From NCBI RefSeq assembly GCF_032854445.1, contig NC_088300.1, positions 72,764,984-72,828,983 of the forward strand: a DNA stretch of 64,000 bases, in the 5' to 3' direction. The notes below the pieces were generated by a model. The model made no database searches. It worked only from the letters and a program-made list of their open reading frames with translations, and was not told the DNA's origin. The stretch's first letter is position 1. Each line of letters opens with the position of its first letter. Shown piece after piece: positions 24,988 to 34,752 of the stretch. The position numbers and the translations under genes are program-made. The stretch is from Liolophura sinensis. Taxonomy: Eukaryota > Mollusca > Polyplacophora > Chitonida > Chitonidae.

Positions 24988-26530
24988 CCGGGCAAAAGAA
25001 ACGTATAACTTTTAAATGCAGTTTTTTCTATGGAAAAATAAGTTGAATAAGTTTGAACGTTGTGCGAATACGTTTGCACATAAGCACCCTGTGTTACACG
25101 TCACTTTTTAACGAGATTCATTGAAATTGGTGTAAGACATCATGAAAAATCGGAAAAACAGAGTTTCGGGCCCTGTTGAAAATTCTCGATAATGACCGCC
25201 GTATAAATACCGATGTAGCACATGGTAAGGGTGCAATACCATAAAAAAACATCTAAGAGATGCCGAGACTCACACAAGCAGAACGTGATAGAGCCACTGG
25301 TATGGCCGACATGGGGGCCAGCCAACACCACATTGCCAGAACATTCAATTGCAGTCAAGCCACCATCAGCAGACTGTTGGGTCGTTACCGCCTAACAGGC
25401 AGGGCACAAGATCGGGCAGGCCAAGTGTTACAACGCCTGGGGAAAACCGGTACATCCGCACAATCCACCTGCGTAACCGGTTTGTGACGGCGACGTCAAC
25501 GGCGGAAAAGGCAGAAACGGCACTGGGACACCCCATCAGCAGACGCACAGTCTTACGACGACTCCGCGTGAGTGGTTTCAGAGCCTATCGCCCCTTCCGT
25601 GGAATGGCATTGACTCCTCTACACCGTCAAAACAGGCTGCGTTGGGCAAGAGTTGTACGTCGATGGCAGCGACGAGACTGGGAAAGGGTGCTGTTCAATG
25701 ATGAAAGCCGATTTAACCTCTTCAGAAATGATGGTCGAATTCGTGTGTATCGACGCAGGGGAGAGCGATTGACACAAAACTGCATTCAGAATGTCCACCC
25801 TTTTGGTGCTGGTGGGGTGCTTGTATAGGGCGGAATTTGTGGACAGGTGAGAACGAGATTGGTCATCATCCAGGGAAATCTGACTGGCCAAAGATACCGA
25901 GATGAAATATTGGAACCTGTTGTGGTGCCATTCGTGCATCAACAGCAAAGGGGTATCCTTTTGCAGCAGGACAATGCACGACCTCATACCGCCAGAGTTG
26001 TACTAAATTATCTGGACACCGTTGATGTCAATGTACTGCCTTGGCCAGCACGATCGCCAGACATGAATCCCTTAGAGCATCTGTGGGCTCATCTTGATCG
26101 ACGTCTGAGACAACGCGCCCCTCCCCCACAAAACAGGCAACAGCTCGAACAGGCTTTATTTGAGGAGTGGGACAGAATTCCTGATGACGTCATTCGGCGG
26201 CTGACGACTTCCATGAGGAGACGTATTTTGGCTTTAATTGATGCAATGGGTGCTCACACACGCTACTAACGATCTGTCTTATGACATGATAGGACATTAG
26301 GTACATCTTTTTAAGGGAGTTACTTTTTTACTTGCATTTGTGTCATTTTTCAGATTTACCCCATGCCTGGTTTACTCGGCCTGACAGCAAGTGTAATATC
26401 CATATGGCTTTGAATTTTTGAACAGAACTTGGAAAATGGTTTATTGCAATATAATGCTTATCATGTTGATACTGTCTGTCTTTCTTTCTCTTTCTTGTGG
26501 TGCTGAACAAGGTTATACGTTTCTTTTGCC
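24988..26530 (+). mobile_element. Tc1-type DNA transposon with terminal inverted repeats
   Basis: GGCAAAAGAAACGTATAAC at 24991-25009 is an exact reverse complement of 26512-26530, giving 19-base terminal repeats. The element is flanked by TA on each side (24986-24987 and 26531-26532), the Tc1/mariner target. Three bases present outside the left repeat are absent on the right. The 1.54 kb length and a DD34E transposase on the + strand fit Tc1. Its right end directly abuts the 31-bp minisatellite. Confidence 0.93.
25260..26269 (+). pseudogene. Tc1-type transposase, broken by a frameshift and a stop
   Basis: A transposase cuts and pastes its element through a DDE active site. The N-terminal frame (25260 onward) shows a helix-turn-helix (MADMGASQHHIARTFNCSQ, then ATISRLLGRY). 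Near 25400-25415 the reading passes to another frame, consistent with loss of one base. A TAG at 25826-25828 then interrupts the catalytic half, and the frame continues to TAA at 26270. Catalytic positions are visible: Asp in FNDESRF (25700), Asp in QQDNARPH (25970), and Glu in MNPLEHLW (26075), the last two with 34 residues between them. All three acidic residues remain, so decay looks recent. About 335 codons in total is normal for Tc1. Confidence 0.93.
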
Positions 26531-26534
26531 TAAT

Positions 26535-26703
26535 CTTCCCTGGTAAGGCCTGGCAATGATACCAAATTCCCAGGTAAGATGTGGCAATAATACCAAATTC
26601 CCAGGAAAGGTGTGACAACGATGCCAAATTCCCAGGTAAAGTGTGGCAATGATACAAAATTCCTCGGTAAAGTGTGGCAATAATACAAACTTCCCAGGTA
26701 AAA
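26535..26703 (+). repeat. 31-bp minisatellite, left block
   Basis: The units follow the pattern CCAAATTCCCAGGTAAGGTG and then TGGCAATGATA. About five units lie here, starting immediately after the Tc1 right end. Each unit contains CAGGTAAG or a near variant, which resembles a splice donor. Confidence 0.9.
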
Positions 26704-26919
26704 CTTGGGCAATCTGTTGTCTGACATAGTTACAATGCATGAGAAAATCTGATATGTAGTTAGATATACATGATATCACTACAATTTACTAACACATGCA
26801 TGTTCATATGTGTGCAACTATTACAACCGTATAAATGCCATTACACAATTAAATAACATTATCAAGGTGGTATAATGACCTACCCCATTGGGCCATTCGT
26901 TATAGCATGAAGTAACCTC
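26703..26919 (-). mobile_element. LTR fragment of the same family as the 29304-34752 retrotransposon
   Basis: Read on the minus strand, this stretch matches 34330-34530 of the retrotransposon's 3' LTR, for example GATAATGTTATTTAATTGTG, then ACGGTTGTAAT and GCACACATATGAACATGC. Divergence is much higher than between the two LTRs of that element. It lies between two blocks of the 31-bp minisatellite. Confidence 0.82.
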
Positions 26920-27428
26920 AGCAATGACATACATTTCCCAGGTATGGTGTGGCAAGGATACCAAATTCCTAGGTAAGGTGTGGCAATGCTGCCAAATTCC
27001 CAGATAAGGTGTAGCAATGATATCAGATTCCAAGGTAAGGTGTGACAATCATACCAAATTCCGAGGTAAAGTGTGACAATGCTGCCAAATTCCCAGATAA
27101 GGTGTAGCAATGGTATCAGATTCCAAGGTAAGGTGTGACAATCATACCAAATTCCCAGGTAAAGTATGGCAATGCTGCCAAATTCCCAGATAAGGTGTAG
27201 CAATGATATCAGATTCCAAGGTAAGGTGTGACATTGATACCAAATTCCCAGGTAAAGTATGGCAATGCTGCCAAATTCCCAGATAAGGTGTAGCAATGAT
27301 ATCAGATTCCAAGGTAAGGTGTGACATTGATACCAAATTCCCAGGTAAGGTGTGACAATGATACCAAATTCCCATGTGAAGTCTCACAATGATACCAGAT
27401 TCCCAGGTACGTTCTGCTAATGATACCG
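26920..27428 (+). repeat. 31-bp minisatellite, right block with 93-bp higher-order units
   Basis: The same 31-base unit continues for about 16 copies. Three unit types alternate so that GCTGCCAAATTCCCAGATAA recurs at 26988, 27081, 27174 and 27267, exactly 93 bases apart. Because 93 is a multiple of three, the array leaves a long minus-strand open frame, which I regard as a by-product. Confidence 0.92.
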
Positions 27429-27520
27429 AACAGATCTAAATGAGTAGGACTGATAAATGGGACAGCTGGTTTCGTTGAAGAATATAGAAATGTTTATCCA
27501 GCGGAGTCATGTTTGCATCG

Positions 27521-27788
27521 GGGGGCCTCCGTGGCTCAGTCGGTTAGCGCGCTAGCGCAGCGTAATGACACAGGAGCCTCTCACCAATGCGGTCGCTGTG
27601 AGTTCAAGTCCAGCTCATGCTGGCTTCCTCTCCGGCCGTAAGTGGGAAGGTCTGCCAGCAACCTGCGGATGGTCGTGGGTTTCCCCCGGGCTCTGCCCGG
27701 TTTCCACCCACCATAATGCTGGCCGCCGTCGTATAAGTGAAATATTCTTGAGTACGTCGTAAAACACCAATCAAAAAAAAAAAAAAAG
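27521..27788 (+). mobile_element. tRNA-derived SINE (family A), best-preserved copy, with target-site duplication
   Basis: The A box TGGCTCAGTCGG (27532-27543) and B box GAGTTCAAGTCC (27600-27611) give a Pol III promoter. The body contains GGATGGTCGTGGGTTTCCCC and CCACCATAATGCTGGCC, and the tail is a run of A. It is flanked by CATGTTTGCATCG (27508-27520) and CATGTTTACATCG (27789-27801), a 13-base target-site duplication with one mismatch. This copy can serve as the window's reference for the family. Confidence 0.95.
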
Positions 27789-27801
27789 CATGTTTACATC
27801 G

Positions 27802-29023
27802 TATTTGGTGGCATAACTCTTCATCCATGCAGCCAGAGCAAAAGGACGAAAACATCCTGACGCCACACAAAAGACTCGACCTTTAATCAGCACGCGTTCG
27901 AGTGGCACAGAGGCAAACCTGTGGAATAATGTTCTGCTCGTGCAATGCAATCTGAATACATCTTTTAGCAGAGTGGGAAAATCATACAATATTGCCATAT
28001 GATGCTATACATTTAACGTCCACTTAAAAGGTATTTTATGACATTAAATCTGAGCATATATTTTATTAAATATACCTGTGAGGATGATTATGCTGCTGAC
28101 TTAGTCATTAACTCACTGTGTAGTAAATCTGATCATATATCAGATGTAGTGCACGATGTCCCTTTGGTTGCGCACATCTCATTTTACTACAACTAGTCAT
28201 AGTTAAAACAACGAGGTCATTTGTGGGATATTATGGAAGAATAAGTGATTCTTAGAGCAGCTGTCATCTGTTCGAAATTACTCACTGGGAGATCAACGTT
28301 GTAACCCGCAGTATGCCTTGATGAATACTTGATCTGTGGGGAAAATGCTTATTATTGTAGTTAGGGATAAAAATCAAATAACTCGCCTTGCTCCTTAAAT
28401 ACTATACAATTGTAGAAGCCCAGTTTACTCCACCGACGGACACCAAGGCAAGTCAAAGTTATATCAGGATTTTCTATACGGCCTCTAGTCCATTGAACTG
28501 ATTAAAGCCGCTTTTCAATACTGTTCGATGCATAAATGCTGCTCTTGCTACCTTGAATGGTGTCTGTACGAACGTGGTCAAAGCATTAACCGTTGACTGG
28601 AAACTAAGTTCACAAAATCGTGAGAAATGGAATTTGTGAGGTATACAGAAATGTAGGCTTTCTAACACGCATAAACCTGAACGTACATGTTAATTTGAAA
28701 TGAAATATTGTCGAATGTAAACCGTGATCAAATAATTATGCAATGAAACTGGGGCTTGATACAAACAAACGTCAATCACGACACATAATGGTCATGTTAA
28801 CAGTATTACTGATATTTTCCACCGTAAAAGCATATTTGAACAAAAAATATTGGAACAATTAGTATTTAAAAGAAAACATAAAACTAATGGATTTTGTTTG
28901 CTGCTTGTCAAAAAGGGGTCTTGATGCAACCACTTAAAGCAATTGTTTTTAAACAATCCTATCAGGAGCCACGTCTAGGTTGAGGTCTTATGTTAGCCAG
29001 CTATATTGTCCTAATTTTCGACC
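27802..29023. other. non-coding DNA, nothing recognised
   Basis: This is AT-rich sequence between two SINEs. The open frames are short, with no domains. No repeat or RNA gene is recognised. Confidence 0.55.
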
Positions 29024-29303
29024 GGCCTGGATAGCACAGTTGGTAGAGCGTCCGCTTCGGGACCGGTAGATCCAGGATCAATCCTTGATCGAGTCACACC
29101 TAAGACCATAAAAGAGGAAGTTGTAACTTCCTCTCTTGGTGTTCAGCATGAAGGGGACAGTGGTTTATCCGTATCAGCAAGCTTACTTGCCCTCGGTAAA
29201 TCGTCTCAGTGAAGCAGCGCTAAATAAAAGAGCGATGGAAATCCGTCCTGCAACAAGGTTGCACGTACATGCACCCTAAGGATTCCTTCGTCGTCACATG
29301 ACG
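29024..29303 (+). mobile_element. tRNA-derived SINE (family B), cut at its 3' end by an LTR
   Basis: The head has an A box TAGCACAGTTGG (29032-29043) and a B-box-like AGGATCAATCC (29074-29084). The body (CACACCTAAGACC, TTGGTGTTCAGCATGAAGGG, GCTTACTTGCCCTCGGTAA, TCCTTCGTCGTCA) matches the element at 59340. The usual tail after CGTCGTCA is missing because the retrotransposon LTR begins at 29304. The anticodon region and downstream body rule out a plain tRNA gene. Confidence 0.85.
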
Positions 29304-29679
29304 TGTGTAATAGCATTTGTACGGATGTAATGCTTGCACACATATGAACAGGCATGTGTCAGTACATTGTAGCAATTCATGTAAATGTAACTGCATAACG
29401 GATTCACTCATTCATTGTAGTTATATCAGATAACAGATTGTACAAGTAGTTTATGTATTGCAGGGTCTTATAATATTACTTTTAAAATTAATTATAATTG
29501 AAGAAACATATGACAATTACAGAAGGTCTTTACATTTGACATTGTACTCATAAGTGGTTACTATGTTTGTTATCCCAGGTTTTTACCCATGTTCCCATGG
29601 TGCCACCAGTAGGAATAAACCTGTGTCCTGCATCAAAATGTGGATGTGTTTGACTGTTTCTCGAACTCCTGTTTACACA
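29304..29679 (+). repeat. 5' LTR, truncated at its left end
   Basis: The sequence from TGTGTAATAGC to GTTTACACA matches 34390-34752 in direct orientation. A primer-binding-site-like TGGCGACGTTGG starts at 29680. The part of the LTR equivalent to 34147-34389 is absent, and family-B SINE sequence stands in its place. Confidence 0.85.
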
Positions 29680-29934
29680 TGGCGACGTTGGTAGGATCCG
29701 CTAAATTGACTACACAGAGTAGTCCGCTGGATCAGGTTCAAATATTCCTGCTATTTAGGGCATATTTTTGCATAATGTAATTGTGTTTGCCGACAAAATT
29801 GTAAGCACTTATTACATCTATAAGTGACAACCTTTGTACACTGAAAAAAGGGGTTGCAATGACACGTACGCTGTGAAAGAAAATTGTGCCATAAAACTGG
29901 TTCATGGAAGTAAAACTGCTGTAGAGAACCGAAG

Positions 29935-30560
29935 ATGGTGGAGACGGTGGAGGAACTCAAAGTAAGGCTCGAGGAGGCTGAGAACCGGTTAAAGACTGAT
30001 TGGGAAGAATCACAAGACCTCAGGGTGTAGATGCTTAACGCTGAATATCGAGCCAGGGTTGAAGGAGTTGTCTATCTCCCCAGGGGCGGTAAAATTAGGA
30101 ACTTAGCAGGACGTCCGAAAACTGACACGAATCCCAAGGTTGAAGAGTGGATCGAAGATGTCCGTTGTTATTTAGGTGCACACCTTCCTGACAAGGAGAA
30201 GGTGGATGTTATCCTCACCCATCTTGAAGGACAGGCAAGGGGTGAGGTCCGTAGCGGTTTTGAAGGACAGGATCCAATATGCTTCCTGGATATCCTGCAG
30301 GAATCCTTTCAAAATACCGACTCTCTGGCAAAACTACAACACAATTTTTATGATAGGCAACAGATCGGTGAATCGCTTAGGATCTACAACATGGACTAAT
30401 GGAATTTTTGGAGAGAATCCTGAGGGAAGACTCTCGCTGTGTACCAGACCGTGACGAGACATCCTGTTTCCAGTTGAATGATAATGTCTAGGACACATAG
30501 TTTCGCAGGTATCTCAAGAAAATAGTTCGCTGTAGTCCATCTACAGCCATTCTTGACTTG
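29935..30560 (+). pseudogene. gag remnant of the retrotransposon
   Basis: Gag forms the element's particle. An ATG at 29935 opens a frame with a coiled-coil-like start (VEELKVRLEEAENR), stopped by TAG at 30028-30030. The same frame continues to 30399 with capsid-like sequence (VEEWIEDVRCYLGA, LEGQARGEV, LQESFQ). After that it is lost in other frames and further stops. Confidence 0.8.
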
Positions 30561-30776
30561 AGGCAAGAGGCTATACGTTAAACAGATGACAGAGACAATT
30601 CTTCACACCTCAAGTCAAGGTCCAAATCGCTGTTATTGAAAAGTGTAAGTAACAAACTCTAATCATTCATGCCTGGCAACTGCAACTGAACAGCAGCAAA
30701 AACAGATTGCAGATTTAACCCAGGCTATGCAACAAATTAGAGCTCAGCAATTAGAGCTCGATCCAATGGTGGTGAA

Positions 30777-30845
30777 CAGCTTTGTTATCAGTGTAATAAG
30801 CCAGGTCATTTGAAGAGGGATTGCCCTCACCTGAAGCATCGAGCC
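30777..30845 (+). pseudogene. retrotransposon CCHC zinc knuckle
   Basis: CYQCNKPGHLKRDC (Cys codons at 30783, 30792 and 30822, His at 30807) is a perfect CX2CX4HX4C nucleic-acid-binding knuckle. The surrounding gag frame is broken on the 5' side. Confidence 0.92.
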
Positions 30846-30950
30846 ATGGGACAATCGGGTAATGCTGTGACTGATTTTGCGGAACCCAAGCACATGTCTC
30901 ATCAAAATTTGCCCAGCATTGGAACTACAACCTCAACTAAACAGAACCTG

Positions 30951-31070
30951 GTACAAAAAAGTGGTAGTAGTTGTCTACGGCTGAATGCAAAAATCAGTGG
31001 GGTCAGTGTGAACTGTTTAATGGACACTGGTTCTTTGGTGTCAACCATAAGTGAATCCGCCAGCGGATGA
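30951..31070 (+). pseudogene. retrotransposon aspartic protease remnant
   Basis: The frame contains VNCLMDTGSLVSTIS, with the catalytic Asp codon at 31023-31025. It ends at a stop at 31068-31070. The flap and second half are not recognisable, so this is only the active-site end of the protease. Confidence 0.82.
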
Positions 31071-31354
31071 AGTTAGGTCTTATTCATCAAGTATTTTCTG
31101 TCTCGGACGAAACTAAATATTCTTTCTATGACTCATGAGGTGCAGAAGCTCTCATCCGGAAAACACCAACAGCAGAAATTGCAGAGAAAACAGACAACTG
31201 TTTGCCGGTAAAAGTTGACTGGGGAAACCTCAAACGTTTAAATGGAGAACGTTCAAGGCTCATCATAGTGTGTTTGTTACGTCAGATGCTGACCTTGGGT
31301 ATGCTGAACTTGTATGACATACCTGTTACATAAACGTCTCGAAGGATAGAAAGT

Positions 31355-31850
31355 TAGATCGATCAGAGTGTGTGTGGATTACAGAAAACTAAACTCAAAG
31401 ATCAGTAAAGATGCGTTTCCTTATGCAACGCTCGAGCGACGTTCCAATGTCTGATGAAACAATGATTAAACAGTTGTTCGTAAGTGTCATTGTGTATTTA
31501 TATAACATAATTGTGTTTTCGGCGACGTTAGAAGGACATTTGCAGGATGTTGAGTCTGTCTTTTGGAAGCTCAGAGAACATAATTTGCGGTTGAAACCAA
31601 GCAAGTGCGAGTTCTTACGACACAAAATTCGATTCTTGGGACACGTCATATCTACTGACGGAATTGCCAAAGACCCAGATATGGTGAATACTGTTAGAGA
31701 CTGGCCGACACCCGCAACTGTAAAGCAGCTTCGGTCATTTCTCGGTTTTGTGAGTTACTAGCGCAGATTTGTGGAGACTTTTGCCGATCACGCTGCTCCA
31801 CTTCACACACTTGTGGCGACCACAGTTAAAGGTAAACTTTAGTAGCTCTC
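31355..31850 (+). pseudogene. retrotransposon reverse transcriptase remnant
   Basis: A fingers-domain trace (CVDYRKLNSKISKDAFPY) is followed almost at once by the palm active-site region, so the sequence between them has been deleted. The active-site box at 31495-31506 reads YLYN, and both metal-binding Asp residues of the usual box are gone. Thumb-like sequence follows (LKPSKCEFL, FLGHVISTDGI, LRSFLGFVSY), with stops near 31760 and 31841. Confidence 0.9.
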
Positions 31851-31854
31851 AGAA

Positions 31855-32220
31855 CATGAGAGTGCCTTCCAATCTCTGAAAGATATCCCTCATGCGCCTG
31901 TCCTTGGATTCGCAGATTTCACCAAACCATTCCGAATTGAGACTGATACCAGTTTGGATGGAATAGGGGCTGTACTTTCTCAGGTTCAAGCTGGCAGAGT
32001 AAGAGTAATAGCGTATGCTAGCAGAGGATTGCAACTGTCAGAAAAGAACAGTACCACCTACAGTCCCATGCGTCTGGAACTTTTGGGGTTGAAATGGGCT
32101 GTTGTAGAAAAATTCAAAGATTACCTGATGGGGCAACACTTCGTCGTGTACACAGACAACAATCCGCATAGTCACCTAAGCACAGTTCGTATCCCAGCTT
32201 GCCAACTTCTCCATTGATAT
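31855..32220 (+). pseudogene. retrotransposon RNase H remnant
   Basis: The frame has the features of the Ty3-type RNase H: FRIETDTSLDGIGAVLSQ, IAYASRGL, YSPMRLELLGLKWAV and VVYTDNNP. It is lost soon after the last motif, and the linker to integrase runs through several frames. Confidence 0.88.
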
Positions 32221-32509
32221 CCCGTATCGGCCAGGGAAACAAAACCAAAATGCACACAGCCTATCTAGAAGACACGGTATGTTGGAAGAGCCAGAAGAGA
32301 TCGAAGTCATTCTGTCTATCACGGCAGGTACGACTCCTCTGCCTGTAGGATTGTACACTGCCAAGAAGTCTAAATGTACTCACACGTCGTACATTGGCAT
32401 ACCTGCAAAGTATCATCTCGGTACCATCTTTGTCTGGCAAAGACTTGGCTCTCCTTCAGCAATCAGATCCGCAAATTGCTCTCATCCTCACATGCATTCA
32501 GGAAAGTAG

Positions 32510-33295
32510 GTGGTCCGACCCGAAATCACCGAGCAGCACGAAGACAAAGCTCATTTTGCGTCAACGGCAGAGGCTTTCCTTTCCATCGGCATAAACGGAA
32601 TTCTAAGAGGAACAGTTACTGAAATACATCAAGTGGTGCTTCCGTCTTCTCTGCGAGAAACATATCTTATCGGTGTACACAATCAAGCAGGACACCAAAG
32701 AATCGATAGGACACTGTCTCTTGCACGTCAGAGGGTACATTGGCCAAAGATGGAAGCTGATGTACAGGAGTTCTGTCAGATATACCACCGCTGTACAGTA
32801 GCCAAACTACCGCAGCCAGGCATAAAGATGCCAATGGGTGCGAGCCAGGCCAACAGACCGCTGGACATACTGGCAGTGGATTTCACAATGCTGGAGAAAA
32901 ACTGTGATGGCCGTGAAAATGTATTAGTCCTGACTGACGTATTTAGTAATTACCCCCAGGCAATTACAACAGATCAGACAGCTGTTACTGCAAAGGTACT
33001 TGTGAAAGAGTGGTTTTCCAGGTTTGACATTCCGCGGAGAATACACCCTGATCAGGGCAGGAGTTTTGAGTGTCAGATTATTCAACAGTTGTGTAAATTC
33101 TATGGCATCAAACAGACACGTACCACTCTTTGCCACCAAGCTGGAAACGGCCAATGTAACAGAACTTTACACGATCTGTTAAGGACAATTCTGCCAGAAA
33201 AGAAACAGAGATGGGTGGACTACCTGCCAGAGCTTACCTATCCTTACCTCTACAGTGCTACAGCTCACTCAACTACTCGTTTCTCTGCGTACTAA
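32510..33295 (+). pseudogene. retrotransposon integrase remnant, catalytic Glu lost
   Basis: Integrase inserts the element's DNA. This is the longest open part of the element (261 codons). It keeps the HHCC zinc motif (HNQAGH and CQIYHRC) and two catalytic Asp residues (AVDFT at 32879, HPDQGRSF at 33050). The segment around 33155 that should hold the third acidic residue is shortened (GNGQCNRTLHD) and contains no Glu. The frame stops at 33293-33295. It is inactive as written. Confidence 0.9.
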
Positions 33296-33485
33296 CTGTT
33301 GTTCGACAGAGCCCAGACTCACCAATGACTTCATTTTAGGAAACAAAGCTGATTAGTCAGATGAGGATGTGGATATCCCGGGAACAGCGGAACTTGCTAT
33401 CTTCTTGGAACAATGCTGGGGAACTGGTGAGAGCTAGAGCTTAACAACAGTTGAAGTGAACCACTGAACATAGTAATGTTGAACC

Positions 33486-33879
33486 CCTTTCCGTAGGACA
33501 GAGAGTTTTACTTCGGAATCATGCTGTGAAGGGTCGGAATAAGATTCAGGATAAGTGGAGACCTGAGGTATAGACAGTGACCTACCGTGATGGAGCCGTA
33601 GTAACTATTAAACCTGCTGATGGTTCAAGTCCTGAAAAAAAGATACATAGATCTGAGTTGAGACTATGTCGGTTTTACAGTCCGAAGAAGCCTATGAATG
33701 CCTCAAGTTCTGTCATCCCTGCAAGACCTCCTGAACATTCCTCAGACAGAGAGGGTGAATCTGATTTAGGTCTAATGGTTGAGATTCCAGGCGATGGTGA
33801 ACAACTTGGAATTCCTGGTACTGGGGCAACTGAGCAAGCATTAGGATCCCCTGAAAACTCGGAAGAGATGATGTTTTGA
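33486..33879 (+). pseudogene. retrotransposon post-integrase region
   Basis: Sequence encoding GQRVLLRNH and NKIQDKWRPEV, then a stop near 33571, then DGAVVTIKPADGSS and IHRSELRL resembles the chromatin-side C-terminal integrase region of Ty3/gypsy elements. The acidic tail to the stop at 33877-33879 has no known motif. I see no envelope-like frame after it. Confidence 0.75.
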
Positions 33880-34146
33880 AGATCCACAAGGGTAACAGCA
33901 GGTAGACGGCAACCCTCATCATGAGCCTCGGTCCTGCTGTTCTCGAAGATGGGAACGCTTCCATATCTCAGTCACAAACTGCAATTCCATCTGAAAACAA
34001 ATCTTATCAGGAAATGTCAGGGAGTTACCAGTCCAAATAATGCATGAAGCCGGGAAACTGTTGAATCCTGACTTATTCTGCGCAATGCTATTGTTCTTCA
34101 TATTTTGTTCGGTCGATAGGGACTGTCGAAATTAAGCTGGGGACAG

Positions 34147-34752
34147 TGTGGGCTGACCCAAGAGTGGTCAGTAATGCAATATTTGAAGTTTAATGTTACA
34201 TTTTAGTTCCCTTATGCATAGAGGTGAGATGTGAATAACAATGTTCTGCTGATGTTTTGAGAAATTTCCTAACCATGAAAGATGTAATTACCTGGTCGTA
34301 ACTTTACATGTCGTGCATTTAGGCCAGGCTGCTCTAACGGTTGATCCAGTGGGGTAGGTTGTTGTACCACCTTAATAATGTTATTTAATTGTGTAATAGC
34401 ATTTGTACGGTTGTAATACTTGCACACATATGAACAGGCATGTGTCAGTACATTGTAGCAATTCATGTAAATGTAACTGCATAACGGATTCACTCATTCA
34501 TTGTAGTTATGTCAAATAACAGATTGTACAAGTAGTTTATGTATTGCAGGGTCTTATAATATTACTTTTAAAAGTAATTATAATTGAAGAAACATATGAC
34601 AATTACAGAAGGTATTTACATTTAACATTGTACTCATAAGTGGTTAATATGTTTGTTATCCCAGGTTTTTACCCATGTTCCCATGGTGCCACCAGTAGGA
34701 ATAAACCTGTGTCCTGCATCAAAATGTGGATGTGTTTGGCTGTGTTTCTCAA
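34147..34752 (+). repeat. 3' LTR, probable full left part
   Basis: The segment 34390-34752 matches the 5' LTR. I extend the start to 34147 because a purine-rich AAGCTGGGGACAG directly precedes TGTGGGC, as a polypurine tract would. The minus-strand fragment at 26703-26919 also shares sequence upstream of 34390. The end is approximate: similarity to the 5' LTR stops after TTTCTC near 34750. Confidence 0.7.

Larger units (their letters stand above)
29304..34752 (+). mobile_element. decayed Ty3/gypsy LTR retrotransposon
   Basis: Two direct repeats (29304-29679 and 34147-34752) flank a remnant coding region with gag, zinc knuckle, protease, reverse transcriptase, RNase H and integrase in Ty3/gypsy order. 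By eye the shared LTR segment has about nine substitutions and one 2-base indel in roughly 350 bases. Every domain carries stops, deletions or active-site loss, so the copy cannot move by itself. The two LTRs have unequal preserved lengths: the left one lacks about the first 240 bases and the right one lacks the last 18 or so. Confidence 0.92.

Noticed and set aside
26880-27296. 138-codon minus-strand open frame
   Set aside because: It lies wholly in the 31/93-bp minisatellite. The frame is open only because 93 is a multiple of three. The translated repeat has no domain and no splice or promoter context.
29024-29095. tRNA gene
   Set aside because: The A and B boxes are present, but the cloverleaf is not convincing and the sequence continues into a SINE body shared with 59340-59618.
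30031-33879. Functional host gene derived from the retrotransposon
   Set aside because: Each domain has stops or lost catalytic residues, and no intact frame spans more than one domain.
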